NCBI GenBank assembly: GCA_932521035.1
Contig: OW051497.1
Location: 4,154,001 to 4,218,000, forward strand
Reading direction: 5' to 3'
Origin: Oscheius dolichura
Taxonomy: Eukaryota > Nematoda > Chromadorea > Rhabditida > Rhabditidae
DNA: 64,000 nt
The stretch's first letter is position 1. Each line of letters begins with the position of its first letter. Positions 1-10,806 of this stretch are shown here, piece by piece. Made by a program: the position numbers and the translations under genes. Under the pieces are notes generated by a model, which worked only from the letters and a program-made list of their open reading frames with translations, was not told the origin of the DNA and ran no database searches.

Positions 1-54
1 ATAACCCACTCTGGCATAGAGCCTCTTTATGGCGGTGCGGTCGTCAACAACCAT
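1..54 (-). CDS. Possible 5' exon of a gene running off the left edge
   Basis: On the minus strand a frame opens with ATG at 54-52 and reads MVVDDRTAIKRLYARVGY to the window edge without a stop. It also stays open a few codons upstream of that ATG. It is too short to assign to a family. The next gene on the same strand has its poly(A) signal at 107-102, just before this frame, so a short intergenic gap followed by a new gene is plausible. It could equally be chance. Confidence 0.2.
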   Translation of the reverse strand, partial: MVVDDRTAIKRLYARVGY

Positions 55-122
55 GGTCACTCGCAGTGCAAGCAAGTACGCCGACTCTACCTAAAGGGGC
101 CTTTATTTCCTTTTTTGCCAAA

Positions 123-714
123 TCATACCCTCACTGATACTGTAGGAAGATATTTCGCCATATACTTATATTCGCATGCCACATCGATAGCAGCTTGGAC
201 AACTTTATCGAAGATTGGGTGGCTGTCTGCCAGAATATAGAACAACTCGAGTTTTTCTATTAGATTAGCAGAGTCGAAAGTGGCCACAAGAAAAAGGAGA
301 TCACTCATTTTGCTGATGTATATCTTCTGGGCCAATTTCTCTTCTTTTAAACTTCTTTCATATTCAATTATGAGACTGACGAGCTCTTCCATCAATTCCA
401 TTTTGTGGAGATGCCCTTTGGCGACCAATATGTTCTTCTCCATATTTTGCACCATCGATCGCATCGTTATCAAGGCGTCATTAATGTTTACTTTTTCCCC
501 GTCGAACTCAAAATCTCCTTCATAAAAAGAGTAAAAGAATTCTTCCAACGTGGGAACATCACTTGGAACTGCAAACAAACATTTCTGAACTTCTTATAAC
601 TTATAACTCACAGAGATTGGGATATGTGGCGTTTTCCTTTTTAGAAAATTCTGCTTTTAACGCTAGCGAAGCAACCGGGAGTGTTAATAATAATTGTAAC
701 AACATGTGAAACAT
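123..714 (-). CDS. Secreted helical protein, unknown family (182 aa)
   Basis: I do not recognise this protein. Exon 1 (714-612) gives a good signal peptide, MFHMLLQLLLTLPVASLALK. A 43-nt GT-AG intron (611-569) follows, then exon 2 (568-123) ending in TGA. The mature protein is rich in Leu, Glu and Lys and looks all-helical. It has only one cysteine and no TM segment after the signal, so it is probably secreted. An AATAAA signal lies at 107-102 downstream of the stop. The gene is divergent from the larger secreted protein starting at 1423, and the two share a roughly 700-bp upstream region. Function is unknown; an excretory/secretory role is an inference only. Confidence 0.65.
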
Positions 715-1422
715 CTCAAAATCAAAATTAAGAACGAAGGAAAAGGGAGAGAAGGAGTTGAAGCAACACACGGGAAAGAAAAAGTATGATAAGAATTCTT
801 GAAAGCCATAGGAAGTGACAGCTTGTCAGCTGGAAATCGAACAGACGCAACGGTTGGCTTTTCCAATATATCAAGGTTTCTGCGGTGGGTGAAACAGAGT
901 GGTTTTTGCGGAAGACAAATAAGATTAATAGATGTAGAGAAGGTGCGAACGGCCGCCGACTCCACCGTTGAATCAATAACCATTTCACATGCAGGTCCTT
1001 GCGGAAGACACGCCGAATGCTCCGGAATATGCGAAAATGTTTAACGAGGGAATGGAAAGAATAACGCCAGGGAAACAGTGTTTAATGAACGAATATATGT
1101 TTTCCTCTTCCTGTCGGAAACAGTTGCGATGTTCCCTGCTGCAACCTATAATTCAATTTCTCTTCAGCTTCCATTGAGCAAGCAAGGGGGGATGACTTTG
1201 TCCCAGAAAGATCATCTGTTCTGCTTCTAAAAAAGGATCCTTCCCTTCAACATTTCATATTTCGTCGTGAAATTAAATCTGTGTGGGAACACGGTGTGGA
1301 TATTGCGTGCATCTCAAGAGTGAATGAAATTCTAGGAGTTTAATGTGATAGCCCGGCCTTTGGCACATGTCATATGTTCCTTGTCCCAGCATCTGTCGAC
1401 CTGACCCGATTCCCCTTATCTT
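715..1422. promoter_or_regulatory. Intergenic region between divergent genes
   Basis: About 700 bp separate the start codons of two divergent secreted-protein genes. Short open frames occur on both strands (for example 799-1044 plus, 728-988 minus), but none shows a signal peptide, splice-consistent extension or family motif. I treat the segment as a shared 5' regulatory region. No TATA box could be fixed with confidence. Confidence 0.4.
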
Positions 1423-3138
1423 ATGATCATATTCACTCTTTTTCGGATGATAATCCTCGTTTGCTTGTGTTTAATTGGCCTAGTGTCCGCAGACTACGAC
1501 TCTTGTGAGTGAATATCTCACCGCAGTCATAAAATTTCTTAAGCGGACCTTCCAAAACTGAAGGCTTACGTCAGAGGATCATTTCTAGCTAATTTGGACA
1601 AAGTGGTAAAAATTACAGCAAACACCATCAAGGTAAAATGAGTAGAGTGCCAAGAAACGAGGGTTTCAGGATGACCGTGTGCGCCCGAGCCCCGTGGAGA
1701 AACTAAAAATGATGGAAGCCGTTCAAACGGCCGATAAGGGTAAAAATGGAGCGGAATTTCAAAAACTGGCAGCTGCTTATCTAAAGAAATCAGCAACATA
1801 TGAAGCAGCTGCTCTGGCCAAGGGCTATTTACGAGAAAATTTACGGGACCTCCAGTTGGATAACATTTTGCGGAAGGAAAGATTAGCGGCAATTGTTGAC
1901 AGCATTCCTGATACCGGGCTGGTGGACGCTTATCAGAATGTAGGTTAGTTTGCCGCAGTCATCTTCAAATTTCAGTATTCTCGTCAATACGAAGAGATTG
2001 AGAGAAGGACGTTGGAGCTCTTTTCACAAAATTCGGAACTGCAGAAGGAAGACCTTTTTAAACATTTGAAGTACTCGCCGCAGACTCTATTTGAGGTTAG
2101 AATGTCTTATTGAATAGCAGGAAAAGAATCTTCAGTCCATTGTGAAACTGCTCTCGGAGAAGAACCTAGTAAGATCTGCCTTGAAGGAAAACAAATACAC
2201 TGATGGGACGTTTCTTAATTTCTACCATATCTTCAGAAACAATGCGATTCTTCTCGTAGGCCCCTTCTCAAGATACAATCTCGGTTTTAGACCATTGCTT
2301 GGACAGCTCAAAACTCTTTGCAAAACATTACCGTGCCTGAGAGCAACTCACAAATGAAAGCGTTAACAGAGAAGCTGTCTACAAGCTATGGAAATGTGCT
2401 CGAAGCTGCGAAGGATGTCAACAAGTGGAGAGAAAAGGAAGGCTTCGAGTTTGACACTCTCTTTGATGTAAGCACTCTAACGTCGTTTTTCATAATTCCT
2501 TCAGGAAGAACAAGTTAATGAGCTTCAAAACCTGAATGCAGTGCCTCATCCTTCCCACCTGAACATGTTCATATTTGACACTGATACGGAAGACCTAAAG
2601 CCGAAGTGAGACCTTTCCCACGCGATATTCCATTTGACTTAAGATTCTTTTACTTGACGACTAAGTTTTGTGATGGCCTTCTGAACAGACATTACCATCC
2701 ATCTGTATCTACTGTTCAACGTCTTCCAAAGTTCACCTGTGATGCGTGGGTCCACCGATACCCGATGCAAAAGGCCGCCAACATCTCAAATACAATCGCC
2801 ATTTCGCGAAAGTTTAAGAAAGCAGCAACGTATGCAATTACAGTTGCAAGTAATAAAAACAGATCTTCAGAGCAGCTTTGAAAGGGCCCAAAAACTACAA
2901 CGATCTCAGTGCTGGCAAATTGATCTACGACTCTATCAGTAATCCCGAACAGATTGGTCTCATAGCCGTTGCCACCACCCGTAATGCTGGTTCCATCTTG
3001 GACGACGTCTACAGTAGCCCTGGTGGATACAAAGTAGTACTGGATTTCGACATCACCCAACAATCGTACACTGAAACCAATATCATCCGACTCCAAGTCA
3101 TTGGCTATTTCGTCACCGCACAGGATGATCAGAATTGA
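1423..3138 (+). CDS. Large secreted helical protein, unknown family (about 470 aa)
   Basis: I do not recognise the family. Nine exons join in frame: 1423-1504, 1544-1632, 1670-1939, 1976-2095, 2136-2255, 2291-2467, 2505-2605, 2644-2829 and 2871-3138. All eight introns are GT-AG and 35-41 nt. The start is chosen because MIIFTLFRMIILVCLCLIG gives a clear signal peptide. The body is rich in Leu, Lys, Glu and Ala and mostly helical. The last 90 residues look more beta-like and end in TAQDDQN. The penultimate splices (2605/2644 and 2829/2871) decide whether this is one gene or two; the phases fit one gene, because the downstream frame has no plausible start of its own. It is divergent from the 123-714 secreted gene. 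Confidence 0.6.
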
Positions 3139-3265
3139 GACAAGAGCCTCATTTATTTCTCCTCATATGACACTTTATATGAATGTTTTCATTGATCTGT
3201 AAATCCGCTTATATACTGTAATAATGAAGGCGGAAATCCCTGGTGGGCTTCCTAGACTCTCAGAC

Positions 3266-6200
3266 ATGCTCGTGCATCTCGTCCCCCTCATCCAATTGGT
3301 ACTTTCTCCTATAGTTTTCAACCAAATCTTTAGTATACCTACGCTTTAGCACTAAATGTAGCTTTGATATTATCTCGTAACAGAGGAGACTATTTTAATG
3401 ACTTCGAGGGACTTGGAGGAGCCGCTCTCCTGGCTAAGGATTACGTTGAACAAAATCAAATATTGCCTCCTGATTTTAAATTGAAGTATCGGGGATTGGC
3501 TACTAAAGTTACTCGGCCCTTACAGCTTTTCTGTATTTTTTGACCAGTGTGCAGAAGGACTTGCGTCAGCTATTGGCGTAGAGGTGCTAAAAGTACAAAG
3601 TGCAGATGCCATCATTGGCCCACAATGCAGCCAACGTAATTTCTTTTAATCTATGAGGTAACCATGTTTTAGCTAGTATGATTATTGGCACGCTGGCTAA
3701 AAACTATAATGTGCCAGTCGTAACTTGGGGAAGCGGAACCTATTCCGATTTACTGGATTCTACTCGCTATCCAACAACTTATGTCACTGCAGCCAACACC
3801 TACAGGTCAGTTACCACTACATAATGAATAAGAAGAATTACAGTATTGCAATTGGCTTTTATCGTTTGATGAGGAGATTCAATTGGGACCAATATGCTTT
3901 CCTATATTCGAATGTGGGTCTCGTGAAGAAATGTAACACCATGTCCAATGACTTCCCCGTAGGTTGAATTGCCTCCGAAAATAAAAATTACAGAGCGCCC
4001 TGAGTGCCATCGATGACGAGGACATTAACCAAGCATACCAAGCAGAAATCAGGTCTACCGATCCAGAAGTTATCAAGGCGACGTTACGTCAAGCTCGGGA
4101 CTATGCTAGAAGTAGCGAACGTGCTAAAGTTGCGAACATATTTTTAGTTTTTGTTATTTGCATGTCTTATGAGTGGAAAAGACCGTTCATGTTAGCGGCT
4201 GATGATGTCAATATGACCACGTCCGAGTACTTCTACATCTCTATGGATACAAGGGCGCTCAGTTTCTGTTGGCTCCCCTTACAGAACCGTTATAGTCAAA
4301 ACTTTAGCTACTCCAAATGGACAAGGGGAAAGTTTCATGTGGAGTACAGGAAATATCGATGGCAATGATGATCGGGTCAAAAAGGCTTCACAACGACTCT
4401 TCTCACTGCAAGATGTTTGTCTATTCCGTTACAAGAGGGCCATTTCTTTTAGACACCCGGAGTAAATGATGCTCTTCGACAGTTTTCTCCCCAAGTCTTT
4501 GCAAAAATGGATGACGAGCCGATCAATTGTAACAGCACCTGTATGAAACCCAACGCCACCTTGGTTAAACGCCAGTAATGTATAGAAGAACAGCAGTTTT
4601 AGGCAAGTCTCTACGCCTATCAATTGTACGATGCTGTCCTAACTTACGCCATTGCCATAAACAAAACAATAGCTAAGGACAGGACAAGATACAGAGACGG
4701 TCTCTTTGTTGCCGAGGCTGCTCCTTTTCAATTCACAGGTGGGATCCCACAGGCATTGCTAACAAATGATCAGGTATCACGGAAACCGCCTACATCAATG
4801 AAGTGGGACAGAGAAGACCTACATTTTATTTTGTTGGACAGAATGCTTCACAATTGCCTGAAATATATGCAACTTTGATTATTGACGATATTGCCGCGGT
4901 ATCGCCACGCACGTGTTGGTTACAGTAGCTATTCAGAATATCACCTTCTTCGGCCTGGAAAGTAATATTTGGGTGAACTATGGTGGAAAGCCACCACTAG
5001 ATGTACCCAGATGTGGCTTTCAATATGAACTGGTACGTACTACATTCGCAGCTGGAAAGTGAACATCTTTCCAGTGTCCACCAGGAACATGGGAACAGTA
5101 TGGGATCTATATTATAGCGGCTGTCTGTCTTTTTGCCGCTGCTCTCCTGTTGGTAATTACTGCGTTTACCTATACAATACGGTAGTGTTCTTTTACTAAA
5201 CACGGTATTGAAATCAGGTCACGACACATGGCTGAAGAAAAGGAAAATTCTCTGTGGCAAGTCAACTTCACGTCTCTGCAAAAACCCAAAACGAAAAAGC
5301 AAGAACATAGTTTTGCTTCGATGTCGACGTATGCCTCGACCATCAGAACAGGAAAAAGTGTCCGAGACAGAAGAAGATTCGAGTTCTTCGTCTTCCAGGT
5401 GTTCTTTAAAATATATGCATACCATTTCAGATTTAGAATGAGACAGTTGTTGGTTTAAAAGTAGGGCTTCTAAATCAGCTCAACAGTGAAAATAAGAAGG
5501 AACTTCGGCTGGTAAGGTACTTTGGAGACTTCCTCACAGTTCTTCCAGCTTCGTGCACTGAACCAGGAGAAGCTCAACAAGTTCATTGGAATAGCTACCG
5601 ATGGACCAGAGGTTCTCTATTTTTGGAGGTATAATTGGTGGGCAAACTGGCAAAAAGCTGGTTGTAGGAGTTGCGGCAGAGGCAGTCTGATGGATGTAAT
5701 CAACTCGACAACTTTCGAAATGGACTTCTATTTCGTGTATTCAATGCTGGTCGACATAATCGAGGTAACTGAAAGTATACTGGCAGTTTTGTGCTTAGGG
5801 ACTTCACTTTCTACACAGCAGCATCTTTGTCTACCACGGGAGGATGTCGTCCGAAACATGTTTAGTAGACGACAGATTCCAAGTGAAACTCTCTTATTTT
5901 GGGCTGCACTGCCTTCAAGTTCACGAGATTATGGAAGGTACGCCCACCACCGTAGTATCATATTATTTTTGTTGTTGATCAGATAAACTTTGGACAGCTC
6001 CTGAAGTCCTACGAGGCAATAGCCCCGGATCACCACCAGGCGACATCTACTCTTTTGCTATAATCTCTAGTGAACTTATTACGAAAAAATCGGCGTATGA
6101 TCTACGATCGAGGAATAAAGACGCCGAAGGTGAGAACAACAACCAGACGAGCTATCACGGATTTCCAGATATTCTGTATAAGATCAAGAGAGGGATGAAG

Positions 6201-7369
6201 CCTCCTTACAGACCAAAAATAGAAGTTCCCGAGTCTATGGAACTTAGTCCAGGAATGGTAGGTGCCCCGGAGACCAGAACAACGTGTTCAGCTTCCTCTA
6301 ATTGACAGATGCTGGGATGAAACTCCCGCTGAAAGACCGAACGCCTCTCAAGTCCGAAATATGCTGAAGGGAATGAACCAGAATAAGTTTGGCAACATCA
6401 TACGTCATCTATTTATAGAAACTTCAATTTGATGGACCATCTCATGGGTTCTCTTGAAAACTACGCGAGTAATCTGGAAGAGCAAGTAGCGGCGAGGTTG
6501 TCACAGCTGGATGAAGAACGCAAGAAGAGCGATGTCCTTCTCAGCAGACTGTTACCACCGTAGGCACCCTTTCTTCCATTTTGACAAATGATGTTGTAGT
6601 CAAGTAGCAGAGCTCCTCAAGGCCGGGCAAGCGGTTCCTCCGGAGATGTATGAATCTGTCAGTATATTCTTTTCTGACGTTGTTTCCTTTACTGTTCTAG
6701 CTAGCAAATCAACACCGTTACAGGTTCCTCCATTCAGTTGCTAGTTTAAAAAGTGTACAGGTGGTCAATTTGTTGAACTCTCTCTACACAACGTTTGACG
6801 CCATAATCGAGGAGCATGGTGTTTATAAAGTCGAAACAATTGGGGACGGCTACCTCTGTGCTTCGGGGCTTCCCGAGAGGATAGGCAATGCCCATGCGAA
6901 GAGGATGGCCAACATGTCCATTGCCTTGATCAGATCCGTTGCTCTATTCAAGATCCCTCATCTCCCGAATGAACAGATAAACATCAGGATCGGGATACAC
7001 TGTGGTGGGTCGAGTTTAATACCGGAAGCCTGGTTATTTCAGGGCCCGTGGTGGCGGGGGTTGTCGGGCTGACTATGCCCCGCTATTGCCTCTTCGGTGA
7101 CACGGTCAACACGGCGAGTAGGATGGAATCTAATGGAAAACGTGATGCCACCCACTGGTTCCTCTAAAAGAAAAATTTCAGCTGGAATGATTCACATCAG
7201 TACCACTGCGAATGCTATGCTAACAAAAATAGTCGGAGGATATGTTACCGAACTCAGAGGGGAAGTCATAATCAAGGGAAAAGGTGTGATGGAAACTTAT
7301 TGGCTTCTGGGGAGAACAGGAGAAGTTGAAGAGCCAATCGTCAGGGAAAAACGTAGAATATTTGACTGA
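3266..7369 (+). CDS. Receptor-type guanylyl cyclase
   Basis: This is a membrane receptor that makes cGMP from GTP. The extracellular ANF-receptor-like region begins with [20 protein letters not shown] and includes [11 protein letters not shown] and [10 protein letters not shown]. One TM helix ([19 protein letters not shown], about 5110-5170) follows. Then come a kinase-homology domain (WTAPEVLRG...[30 protein letters not shown]) and a dimerisation helix ([20 protein letters not shown]). The C-terminal cyclase domain carries metal-binding Asp in [10 protein letters not shown] and in ETIGDGY. The guanine-selective Glu (KVETIGD) and Cys ([15 protein letters not shown]) are both present, so GTP rather than ATP specificity is expected. 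The start ([11 protein letters not shown], 3266-3298) is the least certain part. The stop TGA is at 7367-7369 and a poly(A) signal at 7490-7495. Nematodes have large families of such sensory cyclases, so no symbol is given. Confidence 0.88.
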
Positions 7370-8225
7370 TTGAACTAATCAGACGGTTTCAGTGCCTGGT
7401 ATCTATGCCACATTTAAAACCGGCGAATCTCAGTCCTTCGAAGAGCACAACATATGACCTTATTTTATTGTCAACACTGTGTATTTAATAATAAACTGAA
7501 TTTCCTCAAACACACTTCCCGTTCATTGATTTCCATTAAACTGCACCAAATTAACACAACCAGCTCAGGATCCAAAATTTGAGAGGTCTCGGCGGATCGA
7601 TCATACCGTTTTCTTCATTTTCGTCGTCAGACTCTGAAATATTATGTAAGAAGGAGAGCTAAAGATAACGGCAACCTTTGTCTTCAGCGTCTACTGAAAA
7701 GCAGCATAAACGCGATAAACTTGAGCCGATAAAAGTGCAGCAGGAGAAGGCAGTCATGTCGAAATTACTCCTTGCGGCAACGGGTTGCTAGGTGCCGCAA
7801 TTCCAATAACAATAATCTGCCCTGACAAATAGCTCCTGTACTTGTGGTTGCAGTGGAAATGAACAGAAGGAATGTACAGTGGCGGCGAAAAACAGAAGGC
7901 TGTAGCTCCGACAGTAATGGCTGTTGGTTGGCTTACGGATTAGAGCCAAATACAATTAAAAACAACTCTTATGATCTTTCCCTCGATGCAGTCGAAGATC
8001 TTCTATTATGTATTAATAGAAAGACAAATGAGTAATGCGTGGGTCAAAACACTTACGCGCAATCTCGCCAAGTTGATTCAGTGTCTGTGTAGGACGGTTA
8101 TATGGCGATCCGCCTTTCACTCCTCGCTTTCGAGGCCTTTTTAGCTGCCGCTCCTTGCGCTTTCCCTTTCCTTCCCTCAAAAGACGTTCTCTCTTTTGCC
8201 TTGAAGTAGCGTCTTTCAGCCACGC
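7370..8225. other. Cyclase 3' UTR and innexin 5' region
   Basis: The AATAAA at 7490-7495 fits the 3' end of the cyclase. The remaining roughly 700 bp hold a short open frame at 7844-8035 and a Cys/Arg-rich stretch near 8100-8220, but nothing with homology that I can see. I found no further gene. Confidence 0.4.
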
Positions 8226-9851
8226 ATGCTACATCTCCCCTTCCTTGAAGATGCTATCAAGCTCTTCAAGCAGAAGTTCGTCGGAGATGGCGTCGACCGT
8301 CTCATCAACTTCGCTTCTGCCATGCTCTGCGTGATCTCGTCTGGGATCATCGTCGGAAAGCAGTAAGCAGTCTACCGTTTATATTAATTTAATGAAAAAT
8401 TTTATGCTTATCGGCACTCCGATGACCTGCTGGGTTCCTTCCGAATTCAAGGATGGCAAGGCCAAATTTGCTCTTGACTACTGCTACATCCAGAACACCT
8501 ACGTCGTCCCCACGGAAGATACGGATGTTTCTTTTGATCGTGACAGGGCAAGTTGTTACCTTCAATTTTATAGACACAATTTTAGTACACTCGCGTGAAC
8601 TACTACCAATGGCTGGCTTTGTACTTCGTCGTCCAGGCGATGGTCTTCTATTCACCTTCTTACCTTTGGAGGAAATGGTACAAGAACTACGGTACAAACT
8701 GACAGAACTTCTGTATATGTATGTTTTCAGATATGGACGTGACGACTATTGTCCAGGAGACCAAAACCTTCAGGAAGTTGGAAGGGGAAGAGAAGGAGAA
8801 AGCTGTGGGCAAAGCCGCGCTTACCGTCTTGCAGAGTATCCAGGAAGCTCGTGAAGTCGCTCCCAAAGGGCATTTCTCTAAAATGTGAGACGAGCAGGAA
8901 TATAAGAAGTGAAGCATCTTCAGGCTGCACGGCTCGAGGCCTTCCGTTCTCACCTTGCGCTATTTCATGGTGAAGCTGCTGAACCTGGCTATTGTGTCAC
9001 TTGCTATCACCCAAGTTGCAGACTACCTCGACAACACCGACTTCTTCTGGTCCCTACAGGTGCTTTTCATTATATATTCTTGTAATCAAACTGCCATTTT
9101 AAGGGAATCAGCGCTCTGGTCACTGGAACGCCCTGGGTTGATTCTGTCAACTTCCCCCGTGTTACAATGTGTGACTTCACCATCCGAAACATGGCCAATC
9201 CACGAAACGCGACGATTCAGTGCCTTCTTGGAATGAACTACGTCAACGAGAAGCTGTTCTTCGTCGAATGGTCTGCTCTTTTTAATTGGGGGCAAAGGAA
9301 TCTTTAGGATCTGGCTCTTCTTCGTCCTCATTGCCGCGTCTTTGAATATTGTCCACTTCATCTACAGCATTTTCACTTGTGGAAACCGTCATTACAAGCT
9401 GCAAAGTTGGCTGAGCCGCGCGAAAAAACCCGTCCTCGGAAGAAGTGAAATTGCCATCTTCTCTGAAGTCATTGGGCTTGGTATGTTCCAGAGTCTGTCT
9501 CTTATACTGTCATTCCAGACGGATTCCTGACTCTCTACTTCATCGAATGCCACAATGGCCGCCGTGCAGCTGCCGACTTTGCCAACTATTTGTTCAAGAA
9601 TACCGACAAGGTACCGTTTAACACATTTCCTGATACTACTTCTATTGCAGGAAATGGAAGAGCTTCGATGTGAGAAGGATCGAATTGAGCCTGAAACCGC
9701 CCGGATGTGGCCGATGCTCTTCCCTCACCTCAACCTTCGCCGTGGGAAAGGAGACCAGTCGCCCATGCTCGACTCCAACCCCGGCTCTCCTCCCAACACC
9801 CCTCATGAGGTCGAGGCCCCTGCCCTCCCTCCGAAGGAACCAATTGTCTAA
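8226..9851 (+). CDS. Innexin gap-junction protein (about 435 aa)
   Basis: Innexins form hexameric hemichannels and gap junctions in invertebrates. Nine exons (8226-8362, 8406-8547, 8586-8691, 8731-8884, 8924-9059, 9104-9270, 9308-9480, 9519-9610, 9651-9851) sum to 436 codons including the stop. Diagnostic features are the four-TM plan, the first extracellular loop with two Cys (GTPMTCWVPSEF...DYCYIQNTY), the innexin motif YYQW in VNYYQWLALY, and the second loop FPRVTMCDF...ATIQCLLGMNYVNEK with two Cys. The C-tail is Pro-rich and ends at TAA 9849-9851, with AATAAA at 9861-9866. Two splice sites are odd. The first intron (8363-8405) ends in AT rather than AG, and the second (8548-8585) begins with GC. 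Both are required to keep the conserved protein in frame. Confidence 0.92.
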
Positions 9852-10164
9852 TTCCTGGGTAATAAACGAGCATTGATGTTAGTGTTGTCATCCTTTCTGT
9901 TTGTTCAATGAGGAACTTTATAAAAATGTGCATACTAAGAGCTGTAGTTGGTTTTGTCATACTTTTCCATTTTGTTTTCCGTCCCGGTTGGAATTTCACT
10001 GTCCACTTAATTCCGACAATCCATCATCCTCTCTCCTTTGATATTAAGCAGCTTATAATATGCTCTTTGTTAGAGACGAGAGCGCCACTGTTTGTGATAG
10101 GGTCTGTTCCCTCAATCCTGCCGATTAAATACGCCAGAGAGTGCCAGTCAGCGCCCGCTCAACT

Positions 10165-10777
10165 ATGAACTTTCACTTTCTCCGGACACTTCACGGTGTT
10201 TTGAATCTGTTTCAAGTGGTAACTGTTCTTACTGATAAGTAATTTACTCGTCCCCTAGTGTTTCGGCTTTGCCGCTCTTTTCGCCTGTTCTGTCATCTGG
10301 CACGGAACAAATCTCGCTTTCCAGATTATTTATGACGTAAGAGTTCGGTATCTAGTTATTTCAAATGTTTAGGGATATGGATGGCAAACGGTTATCCTCG
10401 TTATTCTTATTTTCACCTGGGTGATTGCTCTTAAAATCTTTTCGTCCAACTTGTGCAATGAATTGACGGTAATGGAAAGGCTAGGCAAAGCGAAGGTGTC
10501 GTTCATCTTTTGGCCCAATACTGCATTTTTAGCTTCTACTGATCTATGTCGTCTGCCTTATACTTCTGATCTTTTCGGCAGCAATGGAATCCTGGTATGT
10601 CAGTATTGTGACTAAGGACCCAGACCAATTTGCTCACGCCATCCTTCGCCCCCGTTTCATTACAGTGACGGTGAGAAAGGGGGAATTTTTGAAAGCTGAA
10701 ACTATTTCAAGGTGTTTAACTGGTTGATGGTCTTAGACTACATACTTCTTATTGGGCTAACAATGTTCTGTACATAA
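10165..10777 (+). CDS. Four-TM MARVEL-like membrane protein (143 aa)
   Basis: Five exons (10165-10218, 10259-10336, 10373-10468, 10533-10670, 10712-10777) give a 143-residue protein with four hydrophobic segments. They start around VCFGFAALFACSVIWHG, WQTVILVILIFTWVIAL, LLIYVVCLILLIFSAAM and WLMVLDYILLIGLTMF. Both ends are short and cytosolic, with a Trp-containing loop after TM3 (AAMESWY), as in MARVEL-domain vesicle or junction proteins. The assignment rests on topology only. It lies 313 bp downstream of the innexin on the same strand. Confidence 0.6.
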
Positions 10778-10806
10778 AACAATACATAAACATTCATTAT
10801 TCTTGT

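Noticed and set aside
2716-3096. 126-codon minus-strand open frame
   Set aside because: It is the antisense shadow of the last exons of the secreted gene at 1423-3138; it has no motif and ignores the splice-consistent plus-strand frame.
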